Shown: positions 33,037 to 41,867 of the stretch, one piece after another | How positions within the stretch are numbered: the first letter of the stretch is position 1 | Layout: the number at the start of each line of letters is the position of its first letter | Source of the DNA: ZAX-1 sp046533095 | Lineage (GTDB): Bacteria; Bacillota; Clostridia; Lachnospirales; Lachnospiraceae | Assembly: GCA_046533095.1 (NCBI GenBank) | Contig: JAJQRA010000030.1 | Coordinates: 1 to 64,000, forward strand | Length of the DNA: 64,000 nt | Direction of reading: 5' to 3' | Notes under the pieces: model-generated | Seen by the model: the letters and a program-made list of their open reading frames with translations, nothing else | The model's database searches: none | What the model was told of the DNA's origin: nothing | Program-made: the position numbers and the translations under genes

Positions 33037-34200
33037 ATGTACGATAGCATAGTTATTGGCTCTGGTGTTGCTGGAAGCGTCATTGCAAGGACGCTTGCAG
33101 AACGTGGGGGACAAAAGGTCTTAGTACTGGAACGGCGCGAACACATAGGCGGGAACTGCTATGACAGAAAGGATGATCACGGGATTTTAATACATGCGTA
33201 TGGTCCCCACATTTTTCATACGGATATGGAACATGTGTATGAATTCTTTTCAAAATTTACAAATTGGAATTTCTTTGGACATAAAGTGGTGGCAAAGGTA
33301 GCTGATCAGTTGATACCTGTCCCATTTAACCTAAAGACCCTCCATATGGTATATGAGGAAGAAAAAGCGGACAGACTAGAGCAAAAGCTAATCAAAGCAT
33401 ATGGAAACGATGCCAGAGTACCAATTATACAGCTACGTAAAAGCGAAGATGCCGATATCCGCCGGATTGCAGACTATGTATATGAAAATGTATTTTTGCA
33501 CTATACAATGAAACAATGGGGGCAAACACCAGAGGAAATCAGCCCGCAGGTAACAGGGCGCGTTCCCATTTTGATTTCGTATGACGACCGCTATTTTCAA
33601 GATAAATATCAAGGAATGCCGGAAAATGGATATACGCCTATGTTTGAAAAAATGCTAAAGCATGAGAACATAACGGTAAATTTACAGGCAGACGGGAAAG
33701 AATATTTAAAAATAGAAGAGGGTAGACTAGTGATAACGGCAAACGGAAACGATGAGCCATTTTATGGGAATGTGATTTATACGGGGGCGTTAGACGAGCT
33801 GTTTGACTGTCGATATGGGAGGCTCCCCTACCGTTCGTTAAGATTTGATTTTGAACACTACAAGCAAGAAGACTATCAAGGGCACAGTGTCGTAAATTAT
33901 ACAGTAAGTGAAGATTACACGCGGATTACGGAATTTAAACACCTTACCAGACAGGCAGATGCTAAGGGGACGACAATCGTGAAAGAATATCCATTTGCCT
34001 ATACCGGGAAAGCAGGGGAAATCCCTTATTATGCCATAGCAAATGAACAAAATGAAACCTTGTACCACAAATATGAGGCGTTGGTTTCCCCATTGAGGCA
34101 GTTCTATTTACTGGGAAGACTCGCAGAATATAAGTATTACAACATCGATGCGATGGCAGATAAAGCGTTGAAACTTGCAGAACAATTAATAAATAAATAA
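33037..34200 (+). CDS. glf: UDP-galactopyranose mutase
   Basis: A 387-residue flavoenzyme converting UDP-galactopyranose to UDP-galactofuranose, the precursor of galactofuranose in surface polysaccharides. The FAD-binding N-terminus is YDSIVIGSGVAGSVIA and VLERREHIGGNCYD. HAYGPHIFHTD (about 57-67) and MKQWGQTPEEISP are family signatures. RFDFEHY and FPFAYTGKAG-type segments follow, as in other Glf proteins. ATG 33037 is chosen: GAGG stands six bases upstream, and the longer open frame starting at 32920 is dispersed-element sequence. It is followed at 21 bases by a family 2 glycosyltransferase, probably one operon. Confidence 0.95.
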   Translation: MYDSIVIGSGVAGSVIARTLAERGGQKVLVLERREHIGGNCYDRKDDHGILIHAYGPHIFHTDMEHVYEFFSKFTNWNFFGHKVVAKVADQLIPVPFNLKTLHMVYEEEKADRLEQKLIKAYGNDARVPIIQLRKSEDADIRRIADYVYENVFLHYTMKQWGQTPEEISPQVTGRVPILISYDDRYFQDKYQGMPENGYTPMFEKMLKHENITVNLQADGKEYLKIEEGRLVITANGNDEPFYGNVIYTGALDELFDCRYGRLPYRSLRFDFEHYKQEDYQGHSVVNYTVSEDYTRITEFKHLTRQADAKGTTIVKEYPFAYTGKAGEIPYYAIANEQNETLYHKYEALVSPLRQFYLLGRLAEYKYYNIDAMADKALKLAEQLINK

Positions 34201-34221
34201 ATCACAAGGAGCATATGAAAA

Positions 34222-35238
34222 ATGAAGTTACTAACAATTGTAATTCCTTGCTATAATTCGCAGGATTATATGGAAAAATGTATTGATTCACTTTTAGTTG
34301 GGGGCGATGATGTGGAAATCATCATCTTAAATGATGGCTCTATGGATAGCACGCCTGATATTGCAGAAACTTATGCACGAAAATACCCGACAATTGTAAA
34401 AGCGGTACATCAAAAAAACGGTGGGCATGGCGAGGCAGTGAACGCTGGGGTAAAAAATGCGAACGGGCTTTATTTTAAAGTGGTAGATAGCGACGACTGG
34501 GTAGACAAGGAGGCATATCAAAAGGTTCTTGATACACTAAGGGAACTTGTTGGCGGCAGGAAAACGCTGGATATGTTTATTAGCAACTTCATTTATGAAA
34601 AGGAAGGTACAAGGCGCAAAAAAGTGATGCATTACAAGGGGACACTTCCTGAAGATGAAATATTTGGATGGAATGATGTAAAACGTTTTCGCAAAGGGCA
34701 GTATATTTTGATGCATTCTGTCATATACCGCACACGGCTACTGCGTGAATGTGGGTTAGAATTGCCAAAGCATACCTTTTACGTAGATAACCTTTTTGTA
34801 TTTGCTCCATTGCCCTATGTGAAAACCATGTATTATTTGAATGTAGATTTCTATCGTTATTTTATCGGACGAGAGGATCAATCCGTAAATGAAAACGTTA
34901 TGATTCAGCGGATAGACCAGCAGATAGCGGTTAATAAAATGATGATAGAGTCCGTGGACCTATGGAAACTTCCCAATTGGAAACTGCGTAGATATATGTT
35001 AAATTATTTGGAAATTGTAACAGTCGTATCCACGATTATGTGTATACGCTCTGCCACAGATGAAAATTTGGAAAAGAAACGCGAATTATGGAAATATATC
35101 AAGCAGAAAGACATACGCTTGTTCCATCGACTGCGCAACGGCATATTAGGCCAGTCCGTGCACCTCCCCGGAAAAAGTGGACGTAAAATATCTGTAGCCG
35201 CATATAAAATTTCACAGAAAGTTGTAGGATTTAATTAG
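34222..35238 (+). CDS. Family 2 glycosyltransferase
   Basis: A 338-residue GT-A enzyme. The N-terminus LLTIVIPCYNSQDYMEKCID, then IIILNDGSMDSTPDI and KVVDSDDWVDKEAY (D-x-D-type motif, about residues 90-103) are typical of GT2. Position directly after glf suggests transfer of galactofuranose or a neighbouring sugar to a lipid-linked or polymer acceptor. The substrate is inferred from context. AGGAG (34207-34211) lies ten bases upstream. There are no membrane segments, but basic C-terminal residues could aid membrane contact. Confidence 0.85.
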   Translation: MKLLTIVIPCYNSQDYMEKCIDSLLVGGDDVEIIILNDGSMDSTPDIAETYARKYPTIVKAVHQKNGGHGEAVNAGVKNANGLYFKVVDSDDWVDKEAYQKVLDTLRELVGGRKTLDMFISNFIYEKEGTRRKKVMHYKGTLPEDEIFGWNDVKRFRKGQYILMHSVIYRTRLLRECGLELPKHTFYVDNLFVFAPLPYVKTMYYLNVDFYRYFIGREDQSVNENVMIQRIDQQIAVNKMMIESVDLWKLPNWKLRRYMLNYLEIVTVVSTIMCIRSATDENLEKKRELWKYIKQKDIRLFHRLRNGILGQSVHLPGKSGRKISVAAYKISQKVVGFN

Positions 35239-35247
35239 GATTTCATT

Positions 35248-35310
35248 TCAGTGCCCCAGTAACGGGCTTTGCGTATATGGTCCATTTGTGCGATCCACAA
35301 ATGGAATAGG
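35248..35310 (+). repeat. Dispersed element, partial copy 5
   Basis: TTTCAGTGCCCCAGTAACGG then GCTTTGCGTATATGG, followed by the palindrome TCCATTTGTG/CACAAATGGA (35280-35304). It corresponds to the left part of the other copies. Confidence 0.5.
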
Positions 35311-35391
35311 TGCAAATTGGTTGGGGGATTGGAACATGGCGAACCGGTACTCATAAATGATGATAAAAGCCTAAAGACAGAGTTGTATGGC

Positions 35392-35435
35392 TTCAAGAAA
35401 TAAACTATTCATAAATGAATAGTTTATTTCTTGAA
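35392..35435. repeat. 44-bp perfect palindrome
   Basis: TTCAAGAAATAAACTATTCA is followed by an AT-rich centre and its exact reverse complement ending TTTATTTCTTGAA. No mismatch is seen over 44 bases. It stands between the glycosyltransferase operon and a small gene. As a terminator it lacks a T-run, so it may act as an RNA-processing or protein-binding site. Confidence 0.75.
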
Positions 35436-35489
35436 AAATATAACTAATAATTAAATAAATAAAAAAATAGAAAATAAGGGAGTCAAGCT

Positions 35490-35747
35490 ATGGGGAATAA
35501 AAATAAAATCGTTTCGTATTTTACAACATGCTATTGTAGAAAGAAAGTGGCACAATACTTAAAAGAAATTCAAAATATCATAAATTCCGGCGTATTAAAA
35601 GAATTAGAGATAGAAGAAACGTACTTTGTAGATCAGATAAAAAAAGCCGGAAAAGATGGGTTTATTACACAGCGGCAGCAGGAAGAAATGATAGAGCAGA
35701 TAGATACTGGAAAAATAAAAACGAAGCAGGCAATAAAATATAGTTAG
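35490..35747 (+). CDS. Small hypothetical protein
   Basis: An 85-residue, mainly helical protein rich in Lys, Glu and Ile. The N-terminal part includes CYCRKKVAQYLKEIQ; there is no signal peptide or membrane helix. AAGGGAG stands at proper distance from ATG 35490, and a clear hairpin follows the stop, both supporting a real gene. No domain is recognised. Confidence 0.6.
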   Translation: MGNKNKIVSYFTTCYCRKKVAQYLKEIQNIINSGVLKELEIEETYFVDQIKKAGKDGFITQRQQEEMIEQIDTGKIKTKQAIKYS

Positions 35748-35766
35748 AAATGAAAACGGCTGAAAC

Positions 35767-35802
35767 GATAGGATCGGAACAGCATTCTGCTCCGATCCTA
35801 TC
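35767..35802 (+). terminator. Strong hairpin after the small gene
   Basis: GATAGGATCGGA (35767-35778) pairs with TCCGATCCTATC (35791-35802), with inner CAG/CTG around CATT. It lies between convergent genes. There is no T-run after it, so the terminator call is tentative. Confidence 0.55.
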
Positions 35803-35803
35803 T

Positions 35804-35880
35804 AGCAACGATTCCGTACCTTTCGTAACGCAAATGGATAATGTAAAAATTGGCTGCGAAGGAGATACGGAATCGTTTGC
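35804..35880 (+). repeat. Dispersed element, short copy 6 with both ends
   Basis: The left end AGCAACGATTCCGTACC and right end TACGGAATCGTTTGC form inverted repeats around about 45 bases that include TTTCGTAACGCAAATGG. This 77-bp version is the most compact and best shows the terminal inverted repeats. Confidence 0.65.
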
Positions 35881-35882
35881 AC

Positions 35883-37337
35883 TTAATTTTCCTTGCTTAG
35901 TTCATTAAATAAATCTGTTTTCATTCTATAGAGTTTATCCGATAAATCCACATGAATTTCATGAGGATTCACAAAACGCAATGTTTCTTGCCATAAGGTA
36001 CGTTTTTCTTGGGTACAGTATTCTTGAATTTCAAGGACAGTTGGTGTCTTATAGATGCAGGCTCCTTTTTGAAAAATTGGGACAAGCAGTTCCCGCATCG
36101 TATAGGTACCGCCTAGAAATGTTGTCTTTTTCCAAGTTTCCAGCGGATCAAATAATTTTAAATTTTTCGTTACATCAAAGGCTTCGCCTACAAGGCAAAT
36201 ATAATCAGCCTTTATTTTCCCGGTCGTTTTCTCATAAATGCGGTATACTGTTTTATGGCCCGGATTTGTCACTTTTTCGGTGTTTTCAGAAAGCTTTATT
36301 TTTGGGACAAACTCGCCTTGTTTATTTTGGATAGCGGCCAGTTTATATACGCCTCCAAATGCAGGGCAGCCTTTTGAGGTAATCAGACTCGTGCCCACAC
36401 CCCAAGAAGTAATAACGGCACCCTGTATTTTTAAACTTTCGATGAGATATTCGTCCAAATCATTGGAGGCAGATATAACGGCGTCGAAAAAGCCTGCCTC
36501 GTCAAGCATGGTACGTACAATTTTTGACAGGTAGGCAAGGTCGCCACTGTCCATGCGGATACCATAGTAAGTCAGGTCCATTCCGGCATCGCGCATTTCA
36601 CGAAACACGCGGATGGCATTTGGTACGCCGGATTTTAGGGTGTCATAAGTATCGACAAGCAGGATACAGGCAGTAGGATAAAGTTTTGCATAGGTGCCAA
36701 ATGCGGTGTATTCATCCGGAAAACTCATAATCCAACTATGGGCATGGGTGCCCTTTATCGGAATATGAAACGTCTGGCCGGCAAGCACATTCGATGTTCC
36801 GATACATCCGCCAATGACTGCGGCACGAGCGCCGTAGATGCCCGAATCCGGCCCTTGTGCGCGCCTAAGTCCAAATTCCATCACACCGTCACCCTGTGCG
36901 GCATAGCATACACGTGCAGCTTTCGTTGCAATTAGGCTTTGATGGTTCATAATATTTAAAATAGCAGTTTCTAGGAGCTGCGCTTCCATAATCGGGGCGA
37001 CAATTTTGATAAATGGTTCCCTTGGAAACATAATCGTTCCTTCGGGCATGGAATAAATATCCCCGGAAAACCGAAACGTTTTTAAATAGGTTAAAAAATC
37101 ATCGTCGAATATGCCAAGCCCTTTTAAATAGGAGATGTCGTTTTCTTCAAAATGAAGGTTGTTTACATAGTCGATGACCTGATCCAGACCGGCGCAGATC
37201 GCATATCCACCATCACACGGATTTGTGCGGTAAAATGCATCAAATACTACGATATCGTGGTTGTCTGTTTTAAAATAACCTTGCATCATTGTCAGTTCGT
37301 AGAGGTCTGTTAGTAATGTTAAATTAAATGTACTCAT
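35883..37337 (-). CDS. pncB: Nicotinate phosphoribosyltransferase
   Basis: A 484-residue NAD-salvage enzyme making nicotinate mononucleotide from nicotinate and PRPP. The opening NLTLLTDLYELTMMQGYF is the family hallmark, followed by FDAFYRTNPCDGGYAICAG. EFGLRRAQGPDSGIYGARA (about residues 165-183) and GTHAHSWIMSFPDE (about 205-218) contain active-site residues. DSGDLAYLSK and SWGVGTSLITS form the phosphate-binding end. ATG 37337 is chosen because it matches family N-termini; the longer frame from 37454 adds 39 residues without support. AAAGGAA is 13 bases upstream, rather far. Confidence 0.94.
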   Translation of the reverse strand: MSTFNLTLLTDLYELTMMQGYFKTDNHDIVVFDAFYRTNPCDGGYAICAGLDQVIDYVNNLHFEENDISYLKGLGIFDDDFLTYLKTFRFSGDIYSMPEGTIMFPREPFIKIVAPIMEAQLLETAILNIMNHQSLIATKAARVCYAAQGDGVMEFGLRRAQGPDSGIYGARAAVIGGCIGTSNVLAGQTFHIPIKGTHAHSWIMSFPDEYTAFGTYAKLYPTACILLVDTYDTLKSGVPNAIRVFREMRDAGMDLTYYGIRMDSGDLAYLSKIVRTMLDEAGFFDAVISASNDLDEYLIESLKIQGAVITSWGVGTSLITSKGCPAFGGVYKLAAIQNKQGEFVPKIKLSENTEKVTNPGHKTVYRIYEKTTGKIKADYICLVGEAFDVTKNLKLFDPLETWKKTTFLGGTYTMRELLVPIFQKGACIYKTPTVLEIQEYCTQEKRTLWQETLRFVNPHEIHVDLSDKLYRMKTDLFNELSKEN

Positions 37338-37763
37338 TAGTTTAAAAACGTTCCTTTCTTTTTGCAGATTCAAAAGTGCCTTTTTGTAAAATAAAAGAAT
37401 TTTATGCACAAAAATGTTTCCGGTGGTGGTTTTACAAGCAACATCCCCGCTCAATCGTCCAAGCTATTTGCGCATAGTTTCTAAGTTTAGTATAACCTAT
37501 TTAATATAAACTGCAATAAAAACTTTATGGTTCACAATTTAAGTCATGCAGCCTTGAGCATAAAGTCAATGTGTGTTTGTGATTAAATTGTGTTTTCTTT
37601 GCTATTTCTCTTTTCATTTTTCGAAAAATGTGATATCTTTAATAATTGTAGGCATGATAATTGTGTAATTGCTCATCATTATGGTGTTCATGATTTAGGG
37701 ATGATACGTGTGTAAAAGAAAAGCAAATGAACAAAAGTTCGTAGCAGAAATGAGGATTGATTT
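37338..37763. other. Divergent spacer between pncB and the lipoprotein gene
   Basis: About 425 AT-rich bases with short direct repeats (AATTGTGTAATTG, ATGATTTAGGGATGATACG). It must hold the promoters of both divergent genes, but I do not see an unambiguous one. GAGG precedes ATG 37764. No RNA gene is recognised. Confidence 0.4.
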
Positions 37764-38876
37764 ATGAAAAGAAAAATTGTAGTATTGCTTGCAGCAATAT
37801 GTGTGCTATCTATGATAGGCGGCTGTGGGAAGAAGTCTTCCGCAGATGCCTACAATCTAGATGAATTAGTATCGTTAGGGGAATATAAAGGATTAGCAGT
37901 TACACTAGACTCCTATGAAACGACAGATGCAGATGTAAAAGAATATGCCGAAAGCATCATTGTGAATAATCCGAATTATGAGGCAACAGATAAAACGACC
38001 GTGGAAGACGGGGATGTTGTTGACATTGATTATGAAGGGCTAAAAGACGGCATTGCTTTTGACGGAGGGACAGCGCAAGGAGCTATCTTAACCATTGGGT
38101 CAGGTCAATTTATTTCCGGATTTGAGGAAGGCCTAATCGGTGTAAACGTAGGAGAAAGCGTGGCATTAGACCTGACATTTCCGGAAGGCTACCAAGATGA
38201 AACGTTGTCTGGCCAAGCAGTTGTTTTTAATGTAAAAGTGAATGCAATTGTAGAAGGAAAGGAAATAACCTATGATAAATTGACCGATGACTATGTATTC
38301 AAGAACTTTGGCATTGAAACGGTAGAAGCGTTTATCGATGTCGTGCGGGAGAATCTTCAAACAGGCAATGAAACGGATAAAGTAAATGATACACAGGCGG
38401 CAGTTTTTGCAAAATTAAAAGAAGTTTGTGAGGTAAAAGAAATTCCACAAGCACTTTTAGATGCGCGCGTGGCAGAATTTACAGAAGAGTTTACTGCCAG
38501 CTACAAACAAACATCTGATTTGGAATTAAAAGAATATTTAGAAACGACGTATCAGATGACAGAGGAAGAATTTAAGACACAGGCCACAGAAGATGTCAAG
38601 GAGACGCTGACGATAGAGCTGATTTTAGAGGCGATTGCAAAAAAGGAAAAAATAAAGGTAGACGAAGAAGGCTATGATGCATATCTGGAAAATATGATGG
38701 CCTATAATGGCATTGAATCAAAAGAAGAATTGCTAAAACAAAAGTCGGAGGATTATTTGAAAAAAATGTATACCTGTAGCGAGGCATTAAAAATAGTGCA
38801 GGACAATGCAGTCATCACTTATGAAGATGCACAAGAAGAAGCTACAGAAAAGGCGCCGGAAGAAACAACAGAATAG
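37764..38876 (+). CDS. Lipoprotein with trigger factor-like FKBP peptidyl-prolyl isomerase domains
   Basis: A 370-residue exported lipoprotein. The signal peptide ends in a lipobox, LSMIGGCG, with Cys at about residue 21. An FKBP-type domain follows (VEDGDVVDIDYEGLKDG, then FISGFEEGLIGVNVGES and LTFPEGY), and then a helical region resembling the trigger factor C-terminal chaperone domain. It ends in a Glu/Thr-rich tail. It probably helps fold secreted proteins at the outer face of the membrane. ATG 37764 has GAGG upstream. asnS begins 26 bases downstream, so the two may share a transcript. Confidence 0.88.
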   Translation: MKRKIVVLLAAICVLSMIGGCGKKSSADAYNLDELVSLGEYKGLAVTLDSYETTDADVKEYAESIIVNNPNYEATDKTTVEDGDVVDIDYEGLKDGIAFDGGTAQGAILTIGSGQFISGFEEGLIGVNVGESVALDLTFPEGYQDETLSGQAVVFNVKVNAIVEGKEITYDKLTDDYVFKNFGIETVEAFIDVVRENLQTGNETDKVNDTQAAVFAKLKEVCEVKEIPQALLDARVAEFTEEFTASYKQTSDLELKEYLETTYQMTEEEFKTQATEDVKETLTIELILEAIAKKEKIKVDEEGYDAYLENMMAYNGIESKEELLKQKSEDYLKKMYTCSEALKIVQDNAVITYEDAQEEATEKAPEETTE

Positions 38877-38902
38877 ATAGCGGAAAAAACGGCAGAGGAG
38901 AA

Positions 38903-40306
38903 ATGAAAAACTTGGTGGATCTAATCAATATCAAAGAATTATATCGAAAGAAAGGGCAGTATCTGGATACAGCCGTAAAAATTTGCGGATGGGTACGTAG
39001 TATACGTAATTCTAAGACATTTGGTTTTATTGTTGTAAATGATGGTACTTTTTTTGAAACTTTGCAGATCGTATATGCGGATACACTAGAAAATTTTTCT
39101 GATATAGAAAAATTAAATGTAGGGGCGGCTATTATTGTAGAGGGCAAGCTTGTTGAAACGCCAAATGCGAAACAGCCGTTTGAAATCCAAGCAGATCGCA
39201 TTTTGATAGAAGGCGGATCTACCTTTGACTACCCTCTGCAAAAGAAGCGGCATAGCTTTGAATATTTAAGGACAATTCCCCATCTACGTCCTCGTACGAA
39301 CACATTTCAGGCAGTTTTCCGCGTCAGATCCCTGCTCGCATATGCCATACACAAATTTTTCCATGAAAGGGATTTCATCTATGTGCATACACCGATTATT
39401 ACAGGGAGCGACTGCGAGGGTGCCGGAGAAATGTTTCAGGTTACGACACTGGATTTGATGGATTTGCCTAAAAATGCAGATGGCAGTATTGCTTATGCAC
39501 AGGATTTTTTTCAAAAAGAAACGAACCTTACGGTAAGCGGGCAGCTAAATGGAGAAACGTATGCAATGGCATTTCGAAATATCTATACGTTTGGTCCTAC
39601 TTTTCGTGCGGAAAATTCCAATACGACCAGACATGCGGCAGAGTTTTGGATGATAGAGCCGGAGATTGCATTTGCAGATTTAAAAGATGATATGATGCTT
39701 GCAGAAAGCATGTTAAAATATATCATTCGATTTGTATTGGAGCAGGCGCCACAAGAGATGCAGTTCTTTCATGATTTTGTGGACAAAGGATTATTAGAGA
39801 GACTAAACCATGTGGTAAACTCCGACTTTGCACATATAACCTATACGGATGCAATTAAAATCCTTGAAAAAAACAACGAAAAGTTTGAATATAAAGTGGC
39901 ATGGGGCGTTGATTTAGCAACGGAGCATGAACGGTATTTAACGGAAGAAGTATATAAACGCCCGGTTTTTGTAACGGATTATCCAAAGGACATCAAAGCT
40001 TTTTATATGAAGGTGAATGAGGATGGAAAAACAGTTGCGGCGATGGATTGCCTTGTACCTGGGATCGGGGAAATTATCGGCGGAAGCCAAAGGGAAGATA
40101 ACTATGATACCTTATGTCGGCGTATGAAAGAACTGGGACTAAAGGAAAGCGACTACGAGTTCTATTTGGATTTGCGTAAATATGGAACAGCTAGGCATGC
40201 AGGTTTTGGACTGGGATTTGAACGCTGTGTGATGTATATAACCGGCATGGGCAATATCCGTGATGTTATCCCATTTCCAAGGACAGTCAATAACTGCATA
40301 CAATAA
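38903..40306 (+). CDS. asnS: Asparaginyl-tRNA synthetase
   Basis: A 467-residue class IIb aminoacyl-tRNA synthetase. The N-terminal OB-fold anticodon domain includes VKICGWVRSIRNSKTFGFI (about residues 23-41). The class II motifs follow: TPIITGSDCEGAGEMFQV (motif 1 region), RAENSNTTRHAAEFWMIEPE (motif 2) and GFGLGFERCVMYITG (motif 3, C-terminal). The G-E-M-F pattern and the NTTRH segment distinguish AsnS from AspS. GAGGAGAA precedes ATG 38903. Length is normal. No T-box is visible in the 26-base gap. Confidence 0.96.
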   Translation: MKNLVDLINIKELYRKKGQYLDTAVKICGWVRSIRNSKTFGFIVVNDGTFFETLQIVYADTLENFSDIEKLNVGAAIIVEGKLVETPNAKQPFEIQADRILIEGGSTFDYPLQKKRHSFEYLRTIPHLRPRTNTFQAVFRVRSLLAYAIHKFFHERDFIYVHTPIITGSDCEGAGEMFQVTTLDLMDLPKNADGSIAYAQDFFQKETNLTVSGQLNGETYAMAFRNIYTFGPTFRAENSNTTRHAAEFWMIEPEIAFADLKDDMMLAESMLKYIIRFVLEQAPQEMQFFHDFVDKGLLERLNHVVNSDFAHITYTDAIKILEKNNEKFEYKVAWGVDLATEHERYLTEEVYKRPVFVTDYPKDIKAFYMKVNEDGKTVAAMDCLVPGIGEIIGGSQREDNYDTLCRRMKELGLKESDYEFYLDLRKYGTARHAGFGLGFERCVMYITGMGNIRDVIPFPRTVNNCIQ

Positions 40307-40446
40307 GGAACTGTCCTTTCCTTTCGTAACCCGCCGCTGGACTGCCCTGCATATTTTTACAACGAAAAAATATTTCTAAGCGAATGACAATAAAGCAAAC
40401 CAATGACGATAAAGCAAACAAATGTTTGAAAAAGCATAGAAACCGA

Positions 40447-40475
40447 TTGACTTATCCATGGCAATGAGTTAAAAT
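40447..40475 (+). promoter_or_regulatory. Promoter of the first restriction-modification operon
   Basis: TTGACT (40447-40452), 17 bases, TAAAAT (40470-40475), about 30 bases before the methyltransferase start. Direct repeats ATGACAATAAAGCAAAC and ATGACGATAAAGCAAAC lie just upstream (about 40384-40420) and could bind the methyltransferase's own helix-turn-helix domain. Confidence 0.65.
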
Positions 40476-40505
40476 ATTTTTATAGTTGCGGTGGAGGGTT
40501 GTTTT

Positions 40506-41813
40506 ATGGAAGATATAATTGACAAAAATGAAATTCATCTTATTATGTCACAGAACAAGATACGAACACAAGCAGAGTTGGCGAAGCGGTTTGGTATGAC
40601 GGAAGATCAGTTGTCAGTGTTGAGTTCTCCAAAGAATAATCCGATTAAAAGGAATGATCAGAAATTGTGTGATTTGCTAGGAGTAGAGTCAAGGAATATA
40701 ATGATTTCTAAACATAGCAATGTGGAGAAATCGCTGAATGGAAAAACACGGTTGGCAGATGATTTTACCTATGTTGACACAACAAAAGTAGTGCCTAACA
40801 GACAATATAAGTCTATAGAATTGTTTGCAGGGGCAGGAGGATTGGCACTAGGACTTGAAAAAGCAGGATTTGATGCACAAGGACTGGTAGAAATAGATCA
40901 ATATGCAGCTCAGACATTACGTGATAACAGGCCAAAGTGGAATGTGATAGAAGATGATATTATTAAAGTATCTGAAAAAGGAATTGCAAACTATGTGCCA
41001 GAAGATATCAAAATTGATTTTGTTTCGGGTGGTTATCCTTGCCAGGCATTTAGCTATGCAGGTCATAAATTAGGGTTAGACGATGTTAGAGGAACAATGT
41101 TTTTTTACTTTGCAAAGGTTATCAAAGACTTACAGCCTAAAATATTTTTAGCAGAAAATGTAAGGGGTCTATCTTCTCACGACAATGGAAAGACATTGCA
41201 AACGATGGTCAATATCTTTGAAAACCTTGACTACAAAGTTACTTGGAATATTGTGCGAGCTAACGATTATGGTGTTGCTCAAAAGCGAGAACGGATTGCA
41301 ATAGTCGGAATTAGAAATGATTTTGATATTAAATACCACTTACCAAAGCCATATGAATATAAACCAGTTTTACGTGATGCATTGAAAGATGTTCCAGATT
41401 CTATTGGAGAAAAATATCCAGAGAAAAAGAAAAAGATTCTTGAGCTAGTTCCAGCTGGAGGTTATTGGAGAGATTTGCCAGTAGATATTGCAAAAGAATA
41501 TATGGGGAAGAGCTATTATTCTGGTGGCGGTAGAACGGGTATGGCACGTAGAATATCATGGGATGAGCCAAGTCTTACATTGACATGTAGCCCAGCGCAG
41601 AAACAGACAGAAAGATGTCATCCAGATGAAACTAGGCCATTTACGGTTAGGGAATATGCAAGAATACAAAGTTTCCCGGATGATTGGCAGTTTTCTGGTT
41701 CTATGGGACAGCAATATAAGCAAATTGGCAATGCAGTACCAGTTGAGTTTGCGAAAGCAGTGGGTTTGTCTATTATTAATATTTTAAATCAAATTGAAGA
41801 AAGAAGTAGCTGA
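40506..41813 (+). CDS. DNA (cytosine-5) methyltransferase with N-terminal HTH
   Basis: A 435-residue modification enzyme of a type II system. C5-methyltransferase motifs: I in IELFAGAGGLALGLE (about residue 104), IV in GGYPCQAFSYAG with the catalytic Cys, VI in AENVRGL, VIII in QKRERIAIVG, X in GNAVPVEFAKAVG. The first 70 residues form a separate region with a helix-turn-helix look (TQAELAKRFGMTEDQLSVL), as in M.SsoII-type enzymes that repress their own promoters. ATG 40506 has GGAGG at eight bases; GTG 40491 is less likely. The endonuclease gene follows. The target sequence cannot be stated with certainty. Confidence 0.92.
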   Translation: MEDIIDKNEIHLIMSQNKIRTQAELAKRFGMTEDQLSVLSSPKNNPIKRNDQKLCDLLGVESRNIMISKHSNVEKSLNGKTRLADDFTYVDTTKVVPNRQYKSIELFAGAGGLALGLEKAGFDAQGLVEIDQYAAQTLRDNRPKWNVIEDDIIKVSEKGIANYVPEDIKIDFVSGGYPCQAFSYAGHKLGLDDVRGTMFFYFAKVIKDLQPKIFLAENVRGLSSHDNGKTLQTMVNIFENLDYKVTWNIVRANDYGVAQKRERIAIVGIRNDFDIKYHLPKPYEYKPVLRDALKDVPDSIGEKYPEKKKKILELVPAGGYWRDLPVDIAKEYMGKSYYSGGGRTGMARRISWDEPSLTLTCSPAQKQTERCHPDETRPFTVREYARIQSFPDDWQFSGSMGQQYKQIGNAVPVEFAKAVGLSIINILNQIEERSS

Positions 41814-41820
41814 ATAATCT

Positions 41821-41860
41821 CCCAATATGTGATATACTTGTAAAAACGCATATTGGGAGG
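41821..41860 (+). promoter_or_regulatory. Inverted repeat overlapping the endonuclease ribosome binding site
   Basis: CCCAATATG (41821-41829) is the exact reverse complement of CATATTGGG (41849-41857), whose end overlaps the Shine-Dalgarno GGGAGG (41855-41860). Folding of the message would lower endonuclease translation. It also fits a protein-binding palindrome. Confidence 0.55.
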
Positions 41861-41867
41861 TTGTTAT

